From: Sphingomonas lacunae
Lineage (GTDB): Bacteria; Pseudomonadota; Alphaproteobacteria; Sphingomonadales; Sphingomonadaceae
Direction of reading: 5' to 3'
Length of the DNA: 64,000 bases
NCBI RefSeq assembly: GCF_012979535.1
Contig: NZ_CP053015.1
Span: 744,001-808,000, forward strand
Under the pieces are notes generated by a model. That model had not been told where the DNA came from and searched no databases. It saw only the letters and a program-made list of their open reading frames with translations. The first letter of the stretch is position 1, and each line of letters starts with the position of its first letter. Positions 8,107-16,931 of the stretch are shown here, piece after piece. The position numbers and the translations under genes were made by a program.

Positions 8107-10074
8107 TTAGGGCGTCACCACATTGAACGCGGGGTTCGGCGGTCGATGGCTGGCCATCCAAGCCTGAAGCGCCGCAATGTCTCCTTCGAGCTGGACCTGC
8201 CCTGCTGCAGCGAGATCAGCCATGCGGAGCCGCCCCATCAGCATCGCTCCGAAGGCCAGCCGCGTCATGCGGACCGTTGCCGTGGCCGGTCGTTCGTCCG
8301 CACCCAGCCTCGGAATTTCGACAACGCCCCGACGTTCAACCGTTACTGTTTCCTGCGTGTCAGTGAAAACAAAACGGAATGTCTGAGGGGTAACAGGCAC
8401 ATCATTGGATGCAAGCCGGGTGGCCATGGCGTTGAACAGATCGATCGTCGGTATGGCTGCGAAATAGTCCGCTGATTGGCTGCGCATGGGAAGATTGTTG
8501 GCTTCCTCACCACGCAACGTTGCAGCCGCGCCAAGATAATAGTTGCGCCAAGCACCCGATTCCGCCTGGAATCCGAGTTGCTCATAGGCATCAGCCAAGA
8601 GGTGCTTCGCTTCAATATTGTCGCTGTCAGCGAATACGAGGTGGTTGGCCAACTCCGCCGCCCAACGATAGTTGCCCGCCGATTGGGCCTGCCGTGCAGC
8701 CTCCAGTAAGCGAACAGGCCCTCCCGCGAGGGCTACATAGCCTCGCGCCTGCTCTTCGGGCGGGAGAGGGTCATAGTTTGCTGGCACCCCGTCCCACCAA
8801 CCAAAGTAGCGTTGATAAACTGCCTTGGCATTGTGGTTGACCGTTCCATAATACCCCCTCACCGAAGGGTCTATTGGCAGGTTGCTGACGGTTTCGAGCG
8901 CAGCGGGAAGCTCCTGGATCGTGGCGCCCATATTCGCCGCCCCCAAAGTGCGATCATGGACAAATCTGTACATGTCGCGATGCCCGGCCAGATAGCTCCG
9001 AACCTGATCACCTCCAAAGGTTGGCCAGCCATGTGAGGCTATCGCCAGATCTGCCTGATGGCCCCATCTTTGCAAGGCTGCATCGATCACCTGCGACCAA
9101 CGCAGTGCATCTCGGACCTGAGCGCCACGCAGCGTCAGAAAATTGTGAAAGGTCTTGGTTGCGACTTCCGTCGTGTGAAGCGTCCGGTAACGGGGAATAT
9201 AGAATAAAAATTCGGCAGGCGCTTCTGTCTCGGCGGCATCAATGAACTCAAAGGTCAGCCCATCAATCTCAAGGGTGGCCCCTTCTTCACCCACGGTTTC
9301 TGTGGGATTCATGTAACCGGTCGTTCCGCCTGCCACACGAGGCCCAAGCCCTGTATCCACCTGACCGGTCGGGGACGCCGAAAGTCGCATGCCGAACATA
9401 TATTCGGCGCGACGGTTCATCGCCGCTCCGGCCAGAACATTTTCGCTCACCGCTTCTCTGGCGAAACCATGGGGAGCAATAACACGCACTTCACCCGATT
9501 CCACTTGTTGCCGGCTGATCACTCCGCCGACACCACCAAAATGGTCGGCATGACTGTGACTGAACAACACAGCCTTTACAGGCAGATTGCCGATGCGGTC
9601 CCGTAATAGGGCCAAGCCAGCCGCAGCAGACTCTTCACTGGTCAACGGATCGACGATGATCAGGCCAGTTGAACCGCGAATGATGGTCATCACCGAGAGG
9701 TCATAGCCGCGCACCTGCCAGATGGCGTCAGGAACCACCTCGAAAAGACCGTGCTGCGCATTCCGCCGCGCTTGTCGCCACAAACGCGGGTTGACGGTAT
9801 CTGGGGCCACGGGATTGGCTAGAAAAGCATATGGCCTCCAATCCCATATGATTGTCCCTGATGCGTCTCGGATAACCCCGTCCGGCACCTGCGCCAGCAG
9901 GCCGTGTTGCGCGGCTGCGTCTTCAATTGCTTCCTGTGCTTCATCGACCGCAGCAGCAGCGAGGGCACGGACGTGAGCTGCCCGTGTCGCCTCACTCGCT
10001 GCCGGTTGGGCCGAAACGGAGCTGGCTATTGCCAACGCCCATATAGAGACTGTGATTGCACCAAAGCGTTTCAT
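8107..10074 (-). CDS. Alkyl sulfatase-type metallo-beta-lactamase-fold hydrolase, secreted
   Basis: A predicted 655-residue enzyme of the SdsA1/BDS1 alkyl sulfatase family, which hydrolyses primary or secondary alkyl sulfate esters to alcohol and sulfate with two zinc ions. A signal peptide (IWALAIASSVSAQ) gives periplasmic location. The core motif HSHADH lies at residues 173-178, with further ligands expected in FIDAAETEAPAEF and HTTEVATKTFHN. The dimerisation domain and the C-terminal SCP2-like domain (from about residue 530) fit the family length. GGGGGGA lies seven bases before the ATG at 10074. The gene follows a TauD-like gene by 23 bases, which supports a joint role in using sulfate esters. 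Confidence 0.88.
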   Translation of the reverse strand: MKRFGAITVSIWALAIASSVSAQPAASEATRAAHVRALAAAAVDEAQEAIEDAAAQHGLLAQVPDGVIRDASGTIIWDWRPYAFLANPVAPDTVNPRLWRQARRNAQHGLFEVVPDAIWQVRGYDLSVMTIIRGSTGLIIVDPLTSEESAAAGLALLRDRIGNLPVKAVLFSHSHADHFGGVGGVISRQQVESGEVRVIAPHGFAREAVSENVLAGAAMNRRAEYMFGMRLSASPTGQVDTGLGPRVAGGTTGYMNPTETVGEEGATLEIDGLTFEFIDAAETEAPAEFLFYIPRYRTLHTTEVATKTFHNFLTLRGAQVRDALRWSQVIDAALQRWGHQADLAIASHGWPTFGGDQVRSYLAGHRDMYRFVHDRTLGAANMGATIQELPAALETVSNLPIDPSVRGYYGTVNHNAKAVYQRYFGWWDGVPANYDPLPPEEQARGYVALAGGPVRLLEAARQAQSAGNYRWAAELANHLVFADSDNIEAKHLLADAYEQLGFQAESGAWRNYYLGAAATLRGEEANNLPMRSQSADYFAAIPTIDLFNAMATRLASNDVPVTPQTFRFVFTDTQETVTVERRGVVEIPRLGADERPATATVRMTRLAFGAMLMGRLRMADLAAAGQVQLEGDIAALQAWMASHRPPNPAFNVVTP

Positions 10075-10097
10075 GGTGATTCCCCCCCACCCCAACG

Positions 10098-10922
10098 TCA
10101 GACCAAAGCTTCACCGGTCAGCGTTATCCGGTGCATCACCCGGCGGTGACCATGATAATCGTTGAGGGCATAATGCCAGGTCGAGCGGTTGTCCCAAATG
10201 GCAACCGATCCCGGTGCCCATTGAAGGCGGCACTGCCAATCTTCGCGCTGGGCAACTTCATAGAGATAGTTGAGCAGCGGCTGGCTCTCCTCCATCGTCC
10301 ATCCTTCGAAGTGGCGCGTGAAAGCGCCATTGACGTAGAGGCACTCGCGGCCAGTGGTGGGGTGGCGGATGACGACAGGATGCACGGCAAGCGTCTTCAG
10401 ATCCCGCCCTTTCATATCATCGGCGCGGTCTGTCTGTGAATAAATACCGCCGTGACCGTAGATATGGTCGGCGCTGTGGACGGCGCGCATGGTGCGCAAT
10501 GTCGCCTTGAGCCCCTCCGACAGCGAATCCCAGGCGGCGCCCATACTGGCGAACAGAGTGTCGCCGCCGACCGGTGGCAGTTCACGTGCCACGAGGATCG
10601 ATCCCATCGCCGGGATCTGGTCATAGCTGTGATCAGTGTGCCAACCGCCGCCGATGTTGACGACCTGTGTTTCGGCCTTTGTCACTTCGGCAATCTCGGG
10701 ATAGGCCGAGTTTGACGGAAAATAGTTGTTCACGTCGATGCCGCCCCAGCGGTTGGCGAGTGCGATATGCTGTTCTGGGCTGAGTTGCTGGTCGCGCAGG
10801 ACCACCACGCCTGATTCAGCCACGGCGCGGCGGACCTGGTCGAATGTGGCGTCGTCGGCGGCGGTGATGTCGAGACCGGTGATTTCGACGCCGCAATGGG
10901 CGGACATGGGGCTGATTTTCAT
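10098..10922 (-). CDS. TauD/TfdA family 2-oxoglutarate-dependent dioxygenase
   Basis: A 274-residue non-heme Fe(II) oxygenase. The facial triad is visible: His95 and Asp97 in GGGWHTDHSY and a distal His near residue 264 in RVMHRITL, with Arg just after it for 2-oxoglutarate. Family members oxidise taurine, alkyl sulfates (AtsK) or phenoxy acids; specificity is not readable here. The downstream alkyl sulfatase gene, 23 bases away on the same strand, favours a sulfate-ester or sulfonate substrate, which would make this a sulfur-scavenging operon. It is divergent from a Crp/Fnr-family regulator, with a palindrome between them. Confidence 0.88.
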   Translation of the reverse strand: MKISPMSAHCGVEITGLDITAADDATFDQVRRAVAESGVVVLRDQQLSPEQHIALANRWGGIDVNNYFPSNSAYPEIAEVTKAETQVVNIGGGWHTDHSYDQIPAMGSILVARELPPVGGDTLFASMGAAWDSLSEGLKATLRTMRAVHSADHIYGHGGIYSQTDRADDMKGRDLKTLAVHPVVIRHPTTGRECLYVNGAFTRHFEGWTMEESQPLLNYLYEVAQREDWQCRLQWAPGSVAIWDNRSTWHYALNDYHGHRRVMHRITLTGEALV

Positions 10923-10995
10923 GGCTCTCTCTCCGGTTATGCCGCCCTTGGTAGACGGTCAGCTAGAGCCAGTTTACGCCCGCCCCTTTCATTCT

Positions 10996-11015
10996 ATTGT
11001 TACCTTCGTTACAAT
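10996..11015. promoter_or_regulatory. 20-bp near-perfect palindrome, candidate Crp/Fnr-family operator
   Basis: ATTGTTAC, four bases, GTTACAAT: seven of eight bases match in each half. The spacing (two TTG/CAA half-sites around a short centre) is like FNR/FixK/DNR-class sites, though the half-site TTGTTAC is not a standard one. It lies between a TauD-like gene and a Crp/Fnr-family gene that diverge, and ends nine bases before the regulator's ATG, so binding there would control both directions or repress the regulator itself. Confidence 0.55.
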
Positions 11016-11024
11016 CTGTGTGCG

Positions 11025-11693
11025 ATGAGTATTCATGAGCAATTACAGATATGTAGCTGGTTCAAGCGGCAGAGTTCGGCGATCCGGGCGGCGATTGTCC
11101 GCGAAGGCCGGGTGGTGGCCCTCGATTCCGGCCAGACCGCCTATCTGGAAGGCGATGAGGACACCGGCCTGTGGATCGTGCTGGACGGCGAGTTGCGGCT
11201 GCACATGTCTGGCGGCGAGGACCGCAGCGCGCTTTTCGCCACCGCGATTCCCGGCGCCCTGTTCGGCCGGTCGCGAGTCGGCGGCGCCGATGCCCGGATT
11301 GTCACCGCCATCGCCAGCGATGCAAGCCGGGCGCTGTTGCTGTCCGACCGGGCGATTGAACGCATCGCCGCCGAGCAACCGCTGATGTGGCGGGCGTTGG
11401 CCGACGCGCTGCATAATCAACTCGACGGTCTCCTCGCCGCGCTCAGCCAGATGCTGTTGCTTCCTCCGCGCCAGCGCATCGCCGCGCGCCTGCTGGCCCA
11501 GGCCGACGCCACTGGCGCGATCAGGCTGACCCAAGGCGAGATCGCCGAAATGTGTGGCCTGTCCCGCAAATCGGTCAACGGCCACCTGTCGGCAATGGAG
11601 CGGGCCGGGTGGATCGAGCGCCGCTATATGGCCATCATCATCCGCAACCCCGCCGGCCTGCGCCGCGCGGCAGGAACGGCAGGAGAGAGTTGA
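11025..11693 (+). CDS. Crp/Fnr family transcriptional regulator
   Basis: A 222-residue protein with an N-terminal cyclic-nucleotide-binding-type beta barrel (GLWIVLDGELRLHMSG) and a C-terminal winged helix (LTQGEIAEMCGLSRKSVNGH, residues about 165-185). There is no FNR cysteine cluster at the N-terminus, so it is not an oxygen-sensing FNR; the cAMP-binding signature is also weak, and the ligand is unknown. The ATG has no visible Shine-Dalgarno, and the palindrome ends nine bases upstream, which would suit a leaderless transcript. Its TGA overlaps the ATG of the flavodoxin gene by one base. Confidence 0.85.
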   Translation: MSIHEQLQICSWFKRQSSAIRAAIVREGRVVALDSGQTAYLEGDEDTGLWIVLDGELRLHMSGGEDRSALFATAIPGALFGRSRVGGADARIVTAIASDASRALLLSDRAIERIAAEQPLMWRALADALHNQLDGLLAALSQMLLLPPRQRIAARLLAQADATGAIRLTQGEIAEMCGLSRKSVNGHLSAMERAGWIERRYMAIIIRNPAGLRRAAGTAGES

Positions 11694-12223
11694 TGTCCGC
11701 AGCCGCAAACCAGGCCATAGCCGCCTCCACCAAGCGTCTGCTGATCGTCTGGCACAGCCGGACCGGCACAGCCAAGGCACTGGCCCACGCCGCCGCCGTT
11801 GGCGCCCGCGCAGCGGAAGAGGCGGTCGAGGTACAGTTGCTGAGCGCTGACGAAACCGACCCGGCAGCGATGCTGTCCGCCGACGCCTATCTGTTCGCCT
11901 GTCCGGAAAATCTCGCCAGCATGACGGGCGCGATGAAGGAGATGGTAGACCGCTGCTATTACCCGCTGCTTGACCGGATCAATGGCCGCCCCTGGGCGCT
12001 GATCATCGCCGCTGGCACCGATGGTGAAGGCGCCGTGCGCCAATGGCAGCGCATCGCCACCGGTTGGCGGCTGAAGGCGATAGCCGAGCCGATGATCGTG
12101 CGAACGGGGGCAGACACGCCCGAAGCGATTGCCGCCGCCAAGACGGTGCCCGAAACGCGGCTGCAAGAAGCGCGCGAGTTGGGCATGGCAATGGCGACCG
12201 GGTTGGCGCTGGGCGTGTTTTAG
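11693..12223 (+). CDS. Flavodoxin-fold family protein
   Basis: A 176-residue protein with the flavodoxin fold. LLIVWHSRTGTAKALAHA is the first strand and phosphate-binding loop for FMN, and LFACPENLASMTGAMKEMVD resembles the second flavin-contact loop of NAD(P)H:flavin or quinone reductase-like flavodoxins. It is probably a cytoplasmic electron carrier or FMN reductase. It is coupled to the Crp/Fnr gene by a one-base overlap (TGATG). Next to a dioxygenase operon it could supply reducing equivalents, but that is inference. Confidence 0.75.
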   Translation: MSAAANQAIAASTKRLLIVWHSRTGTAKALAHAAAVGARAAEEAVEVQLLSADETDPAAMLSADAYLFACPENLASMTGAMKEMVDRCYYPLLDRINGRPWALIIAAGTDGEGAVRQWQRIATGWRLKAIAEPMIVRTGADTPEAIAAAKTVPETRLQEARELGMAMATGLALGVF

Positions 12224-12243
12224 CAGCGGAAGCGCGGCACAGA

Positions 12244-12774
12244 TCAGTGAGCAGTGCCGGACAAGGCGTCATCCGGCAGGCGCACTTCGACGAGGGTCCA
12301 TCCAAACCCATCCCGTTCGAAAAGGAAGCTGGCCTGTGAGCCGGTTCCTTCCGGAGTAACGATAAAGCGATCAAGGCCATCGCGGTCGATGACATAGTCC
12401 ACCGGGCGTGTCCCGGCATCAGCCCCATCACGCGGACGCAGGCGCCCAGCCAGCACCATCTGGCGCATTCCTTCCTTTGTCACCAGAGCATCGACCATAT
12501 TATTGACGATGGCTGGCGCCAGCATCGCGCCGAACGCCATAAAGGGATTATCGGACTGTTCCTCAGCAAGCTTGCGTGTGATCATCGCATTCATCTGGTC
12601 CTTCAGCGACGCCCGCACGCGATCAAAATCGATGCTGCTGGCAAGGGCGTCAACATTCCCTTCGACGGCCGCCGAACGCATCTGGCGCAAGGTCCACCAC
12701 GGCGAGCCAACATACCAACCCACTGTGAGCAGCAGCATCAATGCCGCAATGATGATGCCAATTTTCCTGTTCAC
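12244..12774 (-). CDS. DUF2939 domain-containing protein
   Basis: A 176-residue protein with a GTG start, one N-terminal membrane anchor (IGIIIAALMLLLTVGWYVGS) and the DUF2939 hallmark directly after it (SPWWTLRQMRSAAVEGNVDALASSIDF, shown here only as a description of the anchor-proximal motif from residue 24 on). The soluble part probably lies in the periplasm. No function is known for the family. Its start is preceded by GGGGGAGG and it lies 15 bases after a possible small membrane-protein gene. Confidence 0.75.
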   Translation of the reverse strand: MNRKIGIIIAALMLLLTVGWYVGSPWWTLRQMRSAAVEGNVDALASSIDFDRVRASLKDQMNAMITRKLAEEQSDNPFMAFGAMLAPAIVNNMVDALVTKEGMRQMVLAGRLRPRDGADAGTRPVDYVIDRDGLDRFIVTPEGTGSQASFLFERDGFGWTLVEVRLPDDALSGTAH

Positions 12775-12789
12775 CTGTTATCCTCCCCC

Positions 12790-12957
12790 TCAATGCCGGA
12801 AAAGAAAGCGGCGCCCCATCACCCTTCCCTGCCCGCAGCGTAGCAGCAGGCAAGCGACAGACTGACATATTCGGGCAAGCGGGGAAACAGACGTTGCCGG
12901 GATGGCGGAGTAGCCGGCGATCAACAAAAGGATAAGCAAGGCAAGGCCCCTTGCCAC
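12790..12957 (-). CDS. Possible small membrane protein upstream of the DUF2939 gene
   Basis: A 55-codon frame from GTG at 12957. It starts with a clear hydrophobic stretch (GLALLILLLIAGYSAI), then a cysteine-containing basic tail. It lies 15 bases before the DUF2939 gene on the same strand and 45 bases from the divergent M20 gene, which suits a leading gene in a short operon. There is no strong Shine-Dalgarno and I recognise no family, so it may be chance. Confidence 0.3.
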   Translation of the reverse strand: MARGLALLILLLIAGYSAIPATSVSPLARICQSVACLLLRCGQGRVMGRRFLFRH

Positions 12958-13002
12958 CGCCTGTCCCGGCGCGGCATAGGTGGTGCAACAGGGAGATATT
13001 GC

Positions 13003-14388
13003 ATGATCCGTCGTTTTGGTCCCCACGCCGCCCAAATTGCCACTGCCACCCTTGCACTGGCGCTGGCCATGCCGGCCATGGCACAAACCGTGGCGGCCGT
13101 GCCTGCCGCTCCTGCCCCGCCGCCAGCGGCGTCGGCGCTCAATGCGCAGGTTGCGCGCGAGATGCCGTCGCTGATGGAGTTGTATCGGGAAATGCATGCC
13201 AATCCCGAGCTGAGCTTTCACGAGGTGCAGTCAGCGGCGCGCATGGCACGCGAGGCGCGGCGGCTGGGCTTTGAGGTGACCGAAGGGGTCGGCGGGCATG
13301 GTGTTGTCGCTGTGATGCGCAACGGGCCGGGACCGGTGCTGATGATCCGTGCCGACATGGACGGCCTGCCGGTGACCGAACAGACCGGCCTGCCCTTTGC
13401 CAGCCGGGTGCGGGTGACGACCGAGCAGGGCGTTGAGACCGGCGTCATGCACGCGTGCGGCCATGATACGCACATGACCGCATGGATCGGCACGGCCCGG
13501 GCGCTGGTCGCCAATCGGGCAAACTGGTCTGGCACGCTGGTGATGATCGGCCAACCTGCCGAGGAACGCGGCGCCGGCGCGCGGATGATGCTGGCCGACG
13601 GGCTGTACACGCGCTTTCCAAAGCCAACCCATGCGATCGCTTTCCATGATGCCGCCGGTTTTCCGGCCGGGATGATCGGTTTCACCCCCGGCTATGCGCT
13701 GGCCAATGTCGACAGCGTCGACATCCAGGTGCGCGGCGTCGGCGGGCATGGCGCCTATCCGCAGGCGACGCGCGACCCGATCGTGCTGGCCAGCCGGATA
13801 GTCACCACCTTGCAGACCATCGTCAGCCGCGAGGTGGACCCGCAGGATGCAGCTGTGGTGACGGTCGGCAGTTTCCATGCCGGTACCAAGCACAATATCA
13901 TCAGCGACGAGGCCCGCCTGCAGCTGACGGTCCGCAGCTATTCGGACGAGACGCGCAACATGTTGTTGTCGAGCATCGAACGGATCGCCCGTGGTGAAGC
14001 AATCGCCGCGGGCGTGCCCGAGGACCGGATGCCGGTGGTCAGCATCGACCGCAATGAATTCACGCCATCAACCTATAATGTGCCGGAGTTCACCAACCAG
14101 ATGGCCGGTTTCCTGCGCGGCCATTTCGGCGAAGCACGCGTGCGCCAGATTCCGGCAGCGATGGGCGGGGAGGATTTCAGCCAGTTCTGGCGCGCCGACA
14201 ACAGCATCCAGAGCATGATTTTCTGGGTCGGCGGAACGCCGCAGGCGGAATGGGACGCGGCACAGGCGAATGGCACGCCACTGCCCTCGCTTCACAGCCC
14301 CTTCTGGGCGCCCGACGCGGAAAAGGTCATCGCCACCGCGACCGAGGCAATGAGCGCCATGGCGATGGAGATTCTAAAGAAGGACTGA
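13003..14388 (+). CDS. Secreted M20-family amidohydrolase / carboxypeptidase
   Basis: A 461-residue zinc amidohydrolase of the M20D type (hippurate hydrolase, IAA-amino acid hydrolase, carboxypeptidase). A signal peptide ends near AMPAMAQ (residue 28), so the enzyme acts in the periplasm. Metal-site motifs are present: MHACGHDTHM around residue 150, the glutamate pair in QPAEERGAG, and AMGGEDFSQF near the C-terminus. The lid domain begins at about residue 240 (VRGVGGHGAYP). It probably releases amino acids from N-acyl conjugates; the substrate is not readable. It is divergent from the DUF2939 operon. Confidence 0.87.
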   Translation: MIRRFGPHAAQIATATLALALAMPAMAQTVAAVPAAPAPPPAASALNAQVAREMPSLMELYREMHANPELSFHEVQSAARMAREARRLGFEVTEGVGGHGVVAVMRNGPGPVLMIRADMDGLPVTEQTGLPFASRVRVTTEQGVETGVMHACGHDTHMTAWIGTARALVANRANWSGTLVMIGQPAEERGAGARMMLADGLYTRFPKPTHAIAFHDAAGFPAGMIGFTPGYALANVDSVDIQVRGVGGHGAYPQATRDPIVLASRIVTTLQTIVSREVDPQDAAVVTVGSFHAGTKHNIISDEARLQLTVRSYSDETRNMLLSSIERIARGEAIAAGVPEDRMPVVSIDRNEFTPSTYNVPEFTNQMAGFLRGHFGEARVRQIPAAMGGEDFSQFWRADNSIQSMIFWVGGTPQAEWDAAQANGTPLPSLHSPFWAPDAEKVIATATEAMSAMAMEILKKD

Positions 14389-14414
14389 CGAAGGGATAGG
14401 GACGAAGGGATAGG
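14387..14414. repeat. 14-bp tandem duplication
   Basis: GACGAAGGGATAGG occurs twice in direct succession, starting within the stop codon of the M20 gene. It looks like a recent slippage event, with no sign of further copies. Confidence 0.8.
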
Positions 14415-14498
14415 GATGCCTTGGCAAGGGGTGCCCTTCCCTCTTGCCCTTGGCGAGCGCGCCCGTTAAAGGCGCTGGTCCCGGCAAGGCGGCCCAGT

Positions 14499-14574
14499 AG
14501 GGGTATAGCTCAGTTGGTAGAGCATCGGTCTCCAAAACCGAGGGTCGCGGGTTCAAGTCCTGCTGCCCCTGCCA
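14499..14574 (+). tRNA. tRNA-Trp (anticodon CCA)
   Basis: A 76-base cloverleaf with an encoded CCA end. The acceptor stem AGGGGTA pairs with TGCCCCT, the anticodon loop CTCCAAA gives CCA, and the T-loop is GGGTTCAAGTCCT. tRNA-Trp just before secE is a conserved arrangement in many bacteria. Confidence 0.95.
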
Positions 14575-14829
14575 GCCTTGCCATTGCACCGTGCCATCGT
14601 TAGAGGTTCGGGGCATCGGGACAGGTGATCCATCCGGCCGCACCCGCTCTTCGCAAAGCAGCGAGGGAGGGGCGGGCGGCGTTTTGCCGTTTGACGAGAG
14701 CCCTTTGGTCAAGGGGCAGTTTCGCCGAACGGGGCAGGATTTGCCTGATCCGGGGGTTTCATGCGGGTCGGTCTCGACCCATATGCCATGCTGTCCGGAT
14801 AGTCCGGCCAACAGGCGCGAGGAATGGAT

Positions 14830-15027
14830 ATGGCAAAGCTGAACCCGGGCAAGTTTGCCCGCGAAGTGCGGGCCGAAGCGAACAAGGTCGTCTGGCCGAC
14901 GGCGCGGGAAACCATGACTACCACCATCATGGTGTTGATCATGACCACCATTCTGGCGATCTTTTTCCTGGGCGTGGACAGCCTGTTCGGCGCCATTGTC
15001 CAGTGGCTGCTGTCGCTGGCCAGTTGA
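14830..15027 (+). CDS. secE: Preprotein translocase subunit SecE
   Basis: A 65-residue, single-helix SecE, the short form normal for alphaproteobacteria. It stabilises SecY in the inner-membrane translocon. The cytosolic amphipathic part includes VRAEANKVVWPTARET, the family signature, followed by one membrane helix (MVLIMTTILAIFFLGVDSLF). The ATG at 14830 is preferred to 14824 because GAGGA lies about seven bases upstream. It lies between tRNA-Trp and nusG. Confidence 0.93.
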   Translation: MAKLNPGKFAREVRAEANKVVWPTARETMTTTIMVLIMTTILAIFFLGVDSLFGAIVQWLLSLAS

Positions 15028-15065
15028 GCCGTCCCCTACCCCATTTCTGATTCGAGCGAGAGACT

Positions 15066-15602
15066 ATGGCGCGCTGGTACATCATCCACGCTTATTCAGG
15101 CTTTGAGAACAAGGTAAAGGATGCGATCCTTTCCGAAGCCGAACGCATGGGCCTGGCCCAGCTGGTCGAACAGGTGGAAGTGCCGACCGAATCGGTGACT
15201 GAAATCAAGCGCGGCAAGAAGGTGCAGACCGAGCGCACGTCGATGGCCGGTTATGTCCTCGCCAAGCTGACCATGACCGACGATGTCTATCACCTGGTGC
15301 GCAACACACCGAAGGTGACCGGATTTCTAGGCGTTTCGGGCAAGCCGCAGGCGATCCGCGAATCCGAAGCCTTGCGCATGCTCAACATCCGCGACGAAGC
15401 CGCAGCCCGGCCCAAGCAGGACATCCGCATCGATTATGAAATCGGTGATTCGGTCAAGGTTCTCGAAGGTCCGTTTGCCAGCTTTAACGGGCTGGTCGAG
15501 GAACTGGATTTCGACCGCAGCCGCGTGAAGGTGGCCGTGTCGATCTTTGGTCGCGCCACCCCCGTCGAACTGGAATTCGACCAGGTCGAACGGATGAAGT
15601 GA
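15066..15602 (+). CDS. nusG: Transcription termination/antitermination factor NusG
   Basis: A 178-residue protein with the NGN domain from the start (WYIIHAYSGFENKVKDAI) and the KOW domain at the end (IGDSVKVLEGPFASFNGLV, residues about 128-146). It binds RNA polymerase and promotes elongation, Rho-dependent termination and ribosome coupling. The gene follows secE by 38 bases, in the usual order. Confidence 0.97.
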   Translation: MARWYIIHAYSGFENKVKDAILSEAERMGLAQLVEQVEVPTESVTEIKRGKKVQTERTSMAGYVLAKLTMTDDVYHLVRNTPKVTGFLGVSGKPQAIRESEALRMLNIRDEAAARPKQDIRIDYEIGDSVKVLEGPFASFNGLVEELDFDRSRVKVAVSIFGRATPVELEFDQVERMK

Positions 15603-15616
15603 TTTTTCACGTGGTT

Positions 15617-15660
15617 CCCGCTATGCGGGCGCCGCGCAAAGCGATTCGGGGCTTGCCCCG
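15617..15660. other. Two small stem-loops in the nusG-rplK spacer
   Basis: The 170-base gap between nusG and rplK holds CCCGC-TAT-GCGGG (15617-15629) and CGGGGC-TT-GCCCCG (15647-15660). Neither is followed by a T-run, so they are not clear terminators. They may form part of the leader of the rplK-rplA message, where L1 autoregulation acts in other bacteria. Confidence 0.4.
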
Positions 15661-15772
15661 GATGGGCCCGGATGCCGCAACGGCCCCCTTGGGGCAGGCA
15701 AAAAGGTCTTTCGTGCGGGAGGGGAGCCATCCCTGTCTGACCGCTATACTTGAAACAGAGTGAGTGAAACCA

Positions 15773-16204
15773 ATGGCCAAGAAGATTACCGGCTATATCA
15801 AGTTGCAGGTGCCCGCCGGCGCCGCCAACCCGTCCCCGCCGATCGGCCCTGCGCTGGGTCAGCGCGGCGTCAACATCATGGAATTCTGCAAGGCTTTCAA
15901 CGCCGCCACTGGCGACCTTGAAAAGAACATGCCGATTCCGACGGTGATCACCGTCTATGCCGACCGCAGCTTCTCGTTCGAAACGAAGACACCGCCGGCC
16001 ACCTTCCTCATCAAGAAGGCCGCCAACCTCAAGTCGGGTTCGAAGGAGCCGGGCAAGATCAAGGCTGGCACGATCAAGCGTTCGCAGCTCGCCGAAATCG
16101 CCGAAGCGAAGATGAAGGATCTCAACGCCAACTCGATCGAGCAGGCGACGAAGATCATCGAAGGCAGCGCCCGCTCGATGGGCCTCGAAGTGGTGGAGGG
16201 CTGA
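15773..16204 (+). CDS. rplK: 50S ribosomal protein L11
   Basis: A 143-residue protein matching L11 end to end: [20 protein letters not shown], the proline-rich RNA/factor-binding stretch, and [20 protein letters not shown] near the C-terminus. It forms part of the GTPase-associated centre of the large subunit. The ATG at 15773 is chosen over an in-frame GTG nine bases earlier because it gives the standard [10 protein letters not shown] start. It is four bases from rplA. Confidence 0.98.
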   Translation: MAKKITGYIKLQVPAGAANPSPPIGPALGQRGVNIMEFCKAFNAATGDLEKNMPIPTVITVYADRSFSFETKTPPATFLIKKAANLKSGSKEPGKIKAGTIKRSQLAEIAEAKMKDLNANSIEQATKIIEGSARSMGLEVVEG

Positions 16205-16208
16205 GACC

Positions 16209-16907
16209 ATGGCCAAGCAGACCAAGAAGGCAAAGGCTCTCGCCAGCCAGTTCGACCGTGACAAGCTTTATGGCGTCGATGAAGCCATCGCCGCGCTGAA
16301 GGGTGCCTCCTCGAAGAAGTTCGCCGAAACCATCGAAGTCGCCATCAACCTGGGCGTTGATCCGCGTCACGCCGACCAGATGGTCCGTGGCGTCGTCACC
16401 CTGCCGGCCGGCACGGGCAAGGACGTCAAGGTTGCCGTGTTCGCCCGTGGCGACAACGCCGAAAAGGCGCTGGCCGCCGGTGCCGACAAGGTTGGCGCCG
16501 AAGACCTGATGGAAGACATGCTGGCCGGCAATCTTGATTATGGCCGCGTCATCGCGACGCCGGACATGATGGGCATCGTCGGTCGCCTCGGCAAGACGCT
16601 CGGTCCCAAGGGCCTGATGCCGAACCCGAAGCTGGGCACCGTCACCCCGAACGTCGCCGAAGCAGTCAAGGCTGCCAAGGGCGGCCAGATCGAATTCCGC
16701 GTTGAAAAGGCTGGCATCATTCACGCCGGTCTCGGCAAGGCGAGCTTTGCCGACGCCGATCTGCGCAAGAATTTCGACGCCTTTGTCGACGCCATCGTCA
16801 AGGCCAAGCCCGCTGGCGCCAAGGGCAAATATGTCCGCAAGATCAGCCTCAGCTCGACCATGGGTCCGGGCCTGAAGGTCGACATGGCGGAACTGTCGGT
16901 CATCTGA
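16209..16907 (+). CDS. rplA: 50S ribosomal protein L1
   Basis: A 232-residue L1, the normal length. Motifs include [30 protein letters not shown] and the final [14 protein letters not shown]. It binds the L1 stalk of 23S rRNA and in many bacteria represses its own message. It overlaps nothing and is followed by a strong terminator; rplJ does not follow here as it does in most genomes. Confidence 0.98.
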   Translation: MAKQTKKAKALASQFDRDKLYGVDEAIAALKGASSKKFAETIEVAINLGVDPRHADQMVRGVVTLPAGTGKDVKVAVFARGDNAEKALAAGADKVGAEDLMEDMLAGNLDYGRVIATPDMMGIVGRLGKTLGPKGLMPNPKLGTVTPNVAEAVKAAKGGQIEFRVEKAGIIHAGLGKASFADADLRKNFDAFVDAIVKAKPAGAKGKYVRKISLSSTMGPGLKVDMAELSVI

Positions 16908-16931
16908 TCGGACAGTCAGCGCACGCTTTGA

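Noticed and set aside
7567..8475. 302-codon plus-strand frame across the PH-domain and alkyl sulfatase genes
   Set aside because: It crosses two well-supported minus-strand genes and has no domain.
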